A stretch of 56,525 nt of DNA. Source: Lachnospiraceae bacterium. GTDB lineage: Bacteria > Bacillota > Clostridia > Lachnospirales > Lachnospiraceae. Position 1 is the stretch's first letter, and each line of letters begins with the position of its first letter. The notes below the pieces were generated by a model. The model was not told the DNA's origin. It saw only the letters and a list, made by a program, of their open reading frames with translations, and ran no database searches. Of the stretch, positions 52,079 through 56,525 are shown piece after piece. The DNA is taken from contig VSNJ01000007.1 in assembly GCA_009774235.1 (NCBI GenBank), positions 1 to 56,525 on the forward strand, written 5' to 3'. A program made the position numbers and the translations under genes.

Positions 52079-52520
52079 GTATACAACCTCCAAAACAAAT
52101 AAACTAAAGCATATTTTAAAAATCAAAAAGTGCATAAAAAACAATATATATATTATAACAAAAAACATCTGTCTGCAACTCTTTTCAAGTTGTGCCATAA
52201 CTTGCAGGCAATATTAATTAAATGGCACCATTCTTGTATAGTTATTTATCTTGCATTAGTATACCAGACACCATTTATCCTTTATACTGGTTAAAAATAA
52301 TCAATATATTATTATAAAAGATTTTTTTTATTATTTCTGATTGTGTATTTTGCAATTATGTATTAAAATTATACTAAAGTTGTTTATAGTTGGAACATAT
52401 ATTTGTTGATTTTTACTATAAACAGCTTTTGGGAGTATAATATTTGTTATATCCATGCTATGGCTTTTGGGGACGCCTGGCATGGAAAACTATTATTTTA
52501 ATAAAGGAGGAACAACTGGT
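52079..52520. promoter_or_regulatory. Divergent intergenic region before the sugar-binding lipoprotein gene
   Basis: The first ~300 bp are very AT-rich with nothing recognised. Then comes an inverted repeat of about 15 bp with one G-T pair (AAAGTTGTTTATAGT at 52376-52390, complement at 52415-52429). A TATAAT box follows at 52436-52441, with a weak TTACTA 17 bp upstream inside the right arm. A stem-loop TCCATGC/GCATGGA (52452-52486) falls at the predicted 5' end of the transcript. The dyad over the -35 region could be an operator, and the stem-loop could stabilise the mRNA. Confidence 0.5.
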
Positions 52521-53792
52521 ATGAAGCAAAATTTGTTAAAATGTCTTCTGGCTGTTTCTGTATTTTGCCTGTTTCTTACAGGCTGCAATGGGAATATTTC
52601 CAAAGAAGATTCTTCATCAGAAGAAACAAGCCAGAACAATGGAAAAAACCAGGGTAAAGAAAAAGTAACACTTTCAATATGGGCAGGCGAGGAAGATAAA
52701 GAGTATATTACTGCTGTTACACAGAAATTCATAAAAGAATATGAAAAAGATGCAGATATCAATATTGAATGGTCTCCTGTAGTTGAAGGACAGTGCCGTA
52801 CTGCACTTTTAAATGATGTACTAAATGGTGCTGATGTATATACAACAACTGATGGTGATATACAGACAATTGTTGCAGGTGGTGCTGCTTCACCAGTAAT
52901 AAACCCAGAAGAAATCAGGACCAGCAATATTAAATCAGCAGTAGATGCTGTAACTATCTATGGCACAATCTATGGATACCCTATTACTGCTGATAACGGC
53001 TATTTCCTGTATTACAATAAGAAATATTTAAGCAGTGAAGATGTAAAATCACTTGATAAAATTCTTGAAATAGCTGCTAAAAACAAGAAAAAGTTTGCTA
53101 TGGACTGGACATCAGGATGGTACTTATATTCATTTTATGGCCAGACTGGTTTAAAAGTAGGTTTAAATAAAGATGGTGTAACAAACTTCTGTACATGGAA
53201 TTCTATCAAAAACAGTATTAAAGGGGTTGATGTTGCTAATGCTCTTCTGGAAATTGGCAGAAACCCAGGTTTTAAAAATACTACTGAATGGATTAAAGGA
53301 ATCCAGGATGGCAGTGTTATTGCATGTGTAAGTGGTGTATGGGACGAGAGTTTAATAAAAGACATGCTTGGTAATAATTACGCTGCAACAAAACTGCCTA
53401 CATATACAGTTGCAGGTAAACAAATACAAATGGCATGTTATTTTGGTTACAAAATGCTTGGTGTAAACCCTTACTCTAAGAACCTTGACTGGGCACATAA
53501 GCTTGCAGCATATATTTCTAATGAAGAGAACCAGAAACTTCGTTTTGAAATAAGAGGACAGGGGCCATCTAATATTAATGCCTCTAAAGATAATGAGATA
53601 ATGCAGTCACAGGCCGTACAGGCTGTACTTGCACAGTCTGAATTTTCAGAACTGCAAAGGCTTGGCGGCAATTACTGGGACCCTGTTACTGAATTTGGAA
53701 AGCTTATGGCATCAGGAAGTACAGGCGGCAAAAACCTCCAGAGTATACTGGACAACATGGTTAAGATGATTAAAGCTTCTACAGTAGGCTGA
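52521..53792 (+). CDS. Sugar-binding lipoprotein (extracellular solute-binding family 1)
   Basis: A 423-residue lipoprotein. The signal peptide ends at a lipobox FLTGC (Cys at about residue 23). An acidic, Ser-rich linker follows, then a family 1 sugar-binding fold (TLSIWAGEEDKEYITAVTQK, YGYPITADNGYFLYYNK, WTSGWYLYSFYGQTG). It resembles maltose/maltodextrin-binding proteins. No ABC permease genes are adjacent. A chemoreceptor gene follows after 34 bp, so it may serve as a ligand-bound sensor subunit for chemotaxis, or share a permease encoded elsewhere. ATG 52521 follows AAAGGAGG at 10 nt; 22 upstream codons are open but lack a signal. Confidence 0.9.
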   Translation: MKQNLLKCLLAVSVFCLFLTGCNGNISKEDSSSEETSQNNGKNQGKEKVTLSIWAGEEDKEYITAVTQKFIKEYEKDADINIEWSPVVEGQCRTALLNDVLNGADVYTTTDGDIQTIVAGGAASPVINPEEIRTSNIKSAVDAVTIYGTIYGYPITADNGYFLYYNKKYLSSEDVKSLDKILEIAAKNKKKFAMDWTSGWYLYSFYGQTGLKVGLNKDGVTNFCTWNSIKNSIKGVDVANALLEIGRNPGFKNTTEWIKGIQDGSVIACVSGVWDESLIKDMLGNNYAATKLPTYTVAGKQIQMACYFGYKMLGVNPYSKNLDWAHKLAAYISNEENQKLRFEIRGQGPSNINASKDNEIMQSQAVQAVLAQSEFSELQRLGGNYWDPVTEFGKLMASGSTGGKNLQSILDNMVKMIKASTVG

Positions 53793-53826
53793 TTTCTGGT
53801 AAAGAAAATAGAATGGAGGGATTAAG

Positions 53827-55578
53827 ATGTCTAAAAAAGTTAAGAAACCCAGCAAAAGAAAATCAAGTATTAAAACCTGGCTGTTTACACCATTGCTTAT
53901 ATTAGCAGTACTAGCAATTTTTACTAATACAATTTCAATTGTAAACCTGAAAAATGTTAATGCTAAAGCTACTACTATTTCTGATAAATATCTTACAGGA
54001 ATAACAGTGCTTGCAGACCTTCAGGGCCAGGCAAAAAATATACATAATATGGCATTATCACATATAGTTGCAACCGATTCAACCACTATGATTGAACTTG
54101 TCAGCTTAATTAATGCAGATGAAAAAAAACTTGATGAAACATTTGAAAGCTACAGAAAATACCTTGGCAATTCTGATAAACAGGAATTTACTGTACTTCT
54201 TGGCAATTATGAAGGATTTAAGAAAAATATTGCCAATATGATGGCACTCAGTGCCGATAATAAGAAAGAAAAGGCTTTTAATGTTGCAAATGTTGATTTA
54301 AAAAATTATTCTGACAATTTATATGCCAAAATTGAAAAAATGGTAAATGATTCAAGGGCGGCATCTAATGAGGCAAAAACTGAGCTACAGCGTGTATACA
54401 AGGTATCTTCAGTAATAAATATTGTCACTATTTCGATATGTGTTCTTTCTATTATAATAGCTGTTCTTGTAGTATTAAGAAAAATTATTACACCTATTAC
54501 AAATGGTGAACGTGAACTTACTGCAATAATTAAAGATATTGACGAAAGACATGGTGACCTGACTAAGCGTATTACTATATATTCAAATGATGAAATTGCA
54601 GCACTTGGCAATGGTATTAATTCATTTATAGAAAAACTTCAGAGTATATTCGGCATGGTATCAGAAAGTTCAGTTAAAATGAACAATATAACAGGAGAAA
54701 TCTCTGAACGTATAATTACTGCAAACGGAAGTGTAACTGATTTATCTGCATTTACAGAGGAACTTTCTGCTACAATGTCAGAAGTGGGTAATAATTCAAA
54801 TACCATAAATAATAATGTTGCTTCTGTTAATAAAGAAGTTAATACAATAGCTGAGAAAACTGTTGAAATTAATTCATATTCAAAACAAATGAAAGCCCAT
54901 GCTGAGAAAATTGAAAATACAGCAAGGACAAATATGGAAATTACAAAAGAAAAAGTTTCACAAATATTATCTGTTCTTAACAAAGCTATTGAAGACAGCA
55001 ACAGCATTGACCAGATAAATAACCTTACCAGCAATATTTTAAATATATCTGAACAGACTACTCTTCTTGCTCTTAATGCTTCAATAGAAGCCGCAAGGGC
55101 AGGCAGCGCAGGTAAAGGCTTTGCAGTAGTTGCAAGTGAAATCGGGCATCTTGCAGATGAAAGCAGCGAAACAGCCAGCCATATACAGACAATCAACAGT
55201 GTTATCGTTGAGGCAGTACACAATCTTGCTTCACATGCCAATGACCTTATTGAATATCTTAACAGTTCAATATTATATGATTTTGAAGATTTTGTAACCG
55301 CAGGCGGGGAATACAAACAAAATGCTACTTATATTGAACAGGTTATGGAACAGTTTACATTAAGGACTGATGCACTGAAAAATTCCGTATCAGAAATTGC
55401 TAATTCCATTGATTCTATTAGCACAGCTATTGATGAAGGAACCAATGGTGTTGCAAGTACAGCAGACAGTGTACAGGAACTGGCAGCTGATATTGAAAAT
55501 ATTTCCAGGGAAATTGAAGATAACCGTGAAATTGCAAGCACTCTTAAGAAAGAAACAGAAGTTTTTGTTAACCTATAA
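53827..55578 (+). CDS. Methyl-accepting chemotaxis protein, four-helix-bundle sensor
   Basis: A 583-residue chemoreceptor. TM1 is near residues 17-38, and an extracellular four-helix bundle of about 150 residues includes TAVLADL-like helix ends (LADLQGQAKNIHNMAL). TM2 is near 198-220, followed by HAMP and a signalling coiled coil with the tip ISEQTTLLALNASIEAARAG and GFAVVASEIGHLADESS. It follows the sugar-binding lipoprotein gene by 34 bp, probably in one transcript, so the bundle may bind that protein when loaded. The C-terminus lacks an obvious CheR-binding pentapeptide. Confidence 0.94.
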   Translation: MSKKVKKPSKRKSSIKTWLFTPLLILAVLAIFTNTISIVNLKNVNAKATTISDKYLTGITVLADLQGQAKNIHNMALSHIVATDSTTMIELVSLINADEKKLDETFESYRKYLGNSDKQEFTVLLGNYEGFKKNIANMMALSADNKKEKAFNVANVDLKNYSDNLYAKIEKMVNDSRAASNEAKTELQRVYKVSSVINIVTISICVLSIIIAVLVVLRKIITPITNGERELTAIIKDIDERHGDLTKRITIYSNDEIAALGNGINSFIEKLQSIFGMVSESSVKMNNITGEISERIITANGSVTDLSAFTEELSATMSEVGNNSNTINNNVASVNKEVNTIAEKTVEINSYSKQMKAHAEKIENTARTNMEITKEKVSQILSVLNKAIEDSNSIDQINNLTSNILNISEQTTLLALNASIEAARAGSAGKGFAVVASEIGHLADESSETASHIQTINSVIVEAVHNLASHANDLIEYLNSSILYDFEDFVTAGGEYKQNATYIEQVMEQFTLRTDALKNSVSEIANSIDSISTAIDEGTNGVASTADSVQELAADIENISREIEDNREIASTLKKETEVFVNL

Positions 55579-55611
55579 TTTCCAGGTACTCCTTGGTATG
55601 GAATATCACTA

Positions 55612-55663
55612 ATAAGTACCATATACCCCACGCTGGTACTGATGTGGGGTATATGGTACTTAT
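55612..55663. terminator. Long perfect hairpin terminator after the chemoreceptor gene
   Basis: Twenty-bp perfect arms (55612-55631 and 55644-55663) around a 12-nt loop, followed by AATTATTTTTATT on the plus strand. Intrinsic terminators rarely have such a long uninterrupted stem. It lies between the converging chemoreceptor and flagellin genes. Confidence 0.8.
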
Positions 55664-55685
55664 AATTATTTTTATTAGTAAATTA

Positions 55686-55715
55686 AAAGAGCCTGTCAGA
55701 TAAAACAAGCTCTTT
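55686..55715 (-). terminator. Intrinsic terminator of the flagellin gene
   Basis: In minus-strand sense AAAGAGC pairs with GCTCTTT and is followed by TTAATTT. It lies 27 bp after the flagellin stop codon. Confidence 0.7.
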
Positions 55716-55741
55716 ATACATAATATACTTATTATTAAATT

Positions 55742-56525
55742 CTATTGTAATAGTGATAAAACTCCCTGTACTGCCTGGTTAGCCTGTGCAATCATTGCTT
55801 CACCAGCCTGCATTAATATAGTAGACCTTGAATAACTAACCATGCCATCTCCCATATTTAAATCACGTATACGTGATTCAGATGCTTGGAGATTCTCTGA
55901 GGAATAGTCATCTACACTCTTTGAATGTTCAAGACGGTTATATTCTGCACCCATATAAGCACGTAACTGCGAAACCTTGTCAATAGCCTTGTCTACCTTG
56001 AAGTTAGCATCCTGTGCACCATCGCCAGTTGCCAGTGATATCTGGTCAAGATTTAGTGTCCTTGTATTTATCTCGTCAATATCAATCCTGCTTCCATCTG
56101 TAGAATTTGCTCCTGACTGTACCCATAACTCCTTAGCACCATTATGGAACAATTTCTTATTGTTAAACTCTGTAGCAGAACCAATTTTATCAATTTCTTT
56201 TAAAAGACCGGTAACTTCATACTGTATTGCTTCACGGTCACTGTCAGTATTAGTATCATTGGCAGATTGTACAGATAATTCTTTTAAACGGTCAAGGATA
56301 CTATGCATTTCTTCCAGCGCACCATCTGCTGTCTGTATAAGCGACATAGCATCTGAACAGTTAGAGGAACCTCTGTTCATACCTCTTATCTGTCCTCTCA
56401 TCTCTTCACTAATAGGCAGACCTGCAACATCATCCGCACTTCTGTTTATCCTGTAACCAGAAGAAAGCTTCTCAGACATCTTCTGGCTATCTTTTACATT
56501 TTTAAAGTACTGCCTGCTTCCATTC
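55742..56525 (-). CDS. Flagellin, 5' end beyond the window
   Basis: At least 260 residues; the frame runs off the right edge (first full codon at 56524). The N-terminal D0/D1 region shows KMSEKLSSGYRINRSADDVAG followed by ISEEMRGQIRGM, with SLIQTADGALEEMHSILDRLKEL. The C-terminal D1/D0 part shows RLEHSKSVDDYSSENLQASESRIRD and MLMQAGEAMIAQANQ-like residues. There is hardly any variable D2/D3 region, so this is a short flagellin of about 280 residues. It forms the helical filament. Pro in AGLPISEEM replaces the usual Ala. Confidence 0.94.
   Translation of the reverse strand, partial: NGSRQYFKNVKDSQKMSEKLSSGYRINRSADDVAGLPISEEMRGQIRGMNRGSSNCSDAMSLIQTADGALEEMHSILDRLKELSVQSANDTNTDSDREAIQYEVTGLLKEIDKIGSATEFNNKKLFHNGAKELWVQSGANSTDGSRIDIDEINTRTLNLDQISLATGDGAQDANFKVDKAIDKVSQLRAYMGAEYNRLEHSKSVDDYSSENLQASESRIRDLNMGDGMVSYSRSTILMQAGEAMIAQANQAVQGVLSLLQ

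Noticed and set aside
52079..52198. A 40-residue hydrophobic N-terminal extension on the PLP enzyme
   Set aside because: It would make a cytoplasmic enzyme membrane-anchored and includes the strong GGAGG site within its own codons.
54639..55316. A 225-codon minus-strand open frame opposite the second chemoreceptor
   Set aside because: It lies fully inside a well-supported gene and has the same antisense-of-coiled-coil composition.
1..56525. CRISPR array, tRNA or rRNA genes, insertion sequences with transposase, prophage
   Set aside because: I looked for regular direct repeats with spacers, cloverleaf patterns and recombinase or transposase motifs and found none.

Overview
The window looks like a chromosomal segment of a motile, plant-polysaccharide-degrading member of the Lachnospiraceae (Clostridia). 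The reasons are the AT-rich DNA, strong GGAGG ribosome sites, a xylan-type glycosidase cluster, a Firmicutes division cluster (sepF, yggT, ylmH, divIVA) beside a combined mre-min cluster, and chemotaxis and flagellin genes. The family is an inference from gene content. Nothing in the sequence names a species.

Region 1 (1-10.6 kb): a xylan/arabinoxylan operon on the minus strand. Its order of transcription is a carboxylesterase-GH43-CBM fusion, a GH43 enzyme, a methyl-accepting chemotaxis protein, an SGNH esterase and a GH43 beta-xylosidase. The tail of an AraC-type regulator lies at the left edge. Two 12-bp direct repeats 21 bp apart, upstream of the operon, look like its operator. Region 2 (10.7-15 kb): a coiled-coil protein with an in-frame repeat, an unknown protein, a structured RNA candidate (11.68-11.86 kb), a phosphoesterase, a MATE pump and a divergent cis-prenyltransferase. 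Region 3 (15-18.3 kb): an alpha-xylosidase/oxidoreductase operon. Region 4 (18.5-22.4 kb): polyphosphate genes ppx-ppk1. Region 5 (22.5-30 kb): accessory genes, namely a HipA-like kinase pair, VanZ, an S66 peptidase, a flavoprotein/methyltransferase/PhzF operon, a SUKH protein and an MBL hydrolase.

Region 6 (30.3-52 kb): housekeeping genes on the minus strand. One operon runs HlyD-like, yggS, sepF, yggT, ylmH, divIVA, aroB, lspA, rluD, followed by gltX. The next runs radC, mreB, mreC, mreD, mrdA, minC, minD, minE, rodA, mgsA, dacA. Together they hold septum placement, Z-ring anchoring, lateral wall synthesis and peptidoglycan trimming. Region 7 (52.1-56.5 kb): a PLP enzyme of the aluminium-resistance family, a sugar-binding lipoprotein with no permease, a second chemoreceptor and a flagellin running off the right edge.

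The most unusual signal is a two-copy leader element, directly upstream of the SGNH esterase gene (3726-3843) and of minC (44437-44549). Each copy has a ribosome site, a 14- or 17-codon leader ORF and a segment that can pair either with the leader start or with the ribosome site of the main gene. This looks like a translational switch shared by two unrelated genes. A second possible family links an inverted-repeat element at 30165-30303 with an intergenic stretch at 18381-18415.
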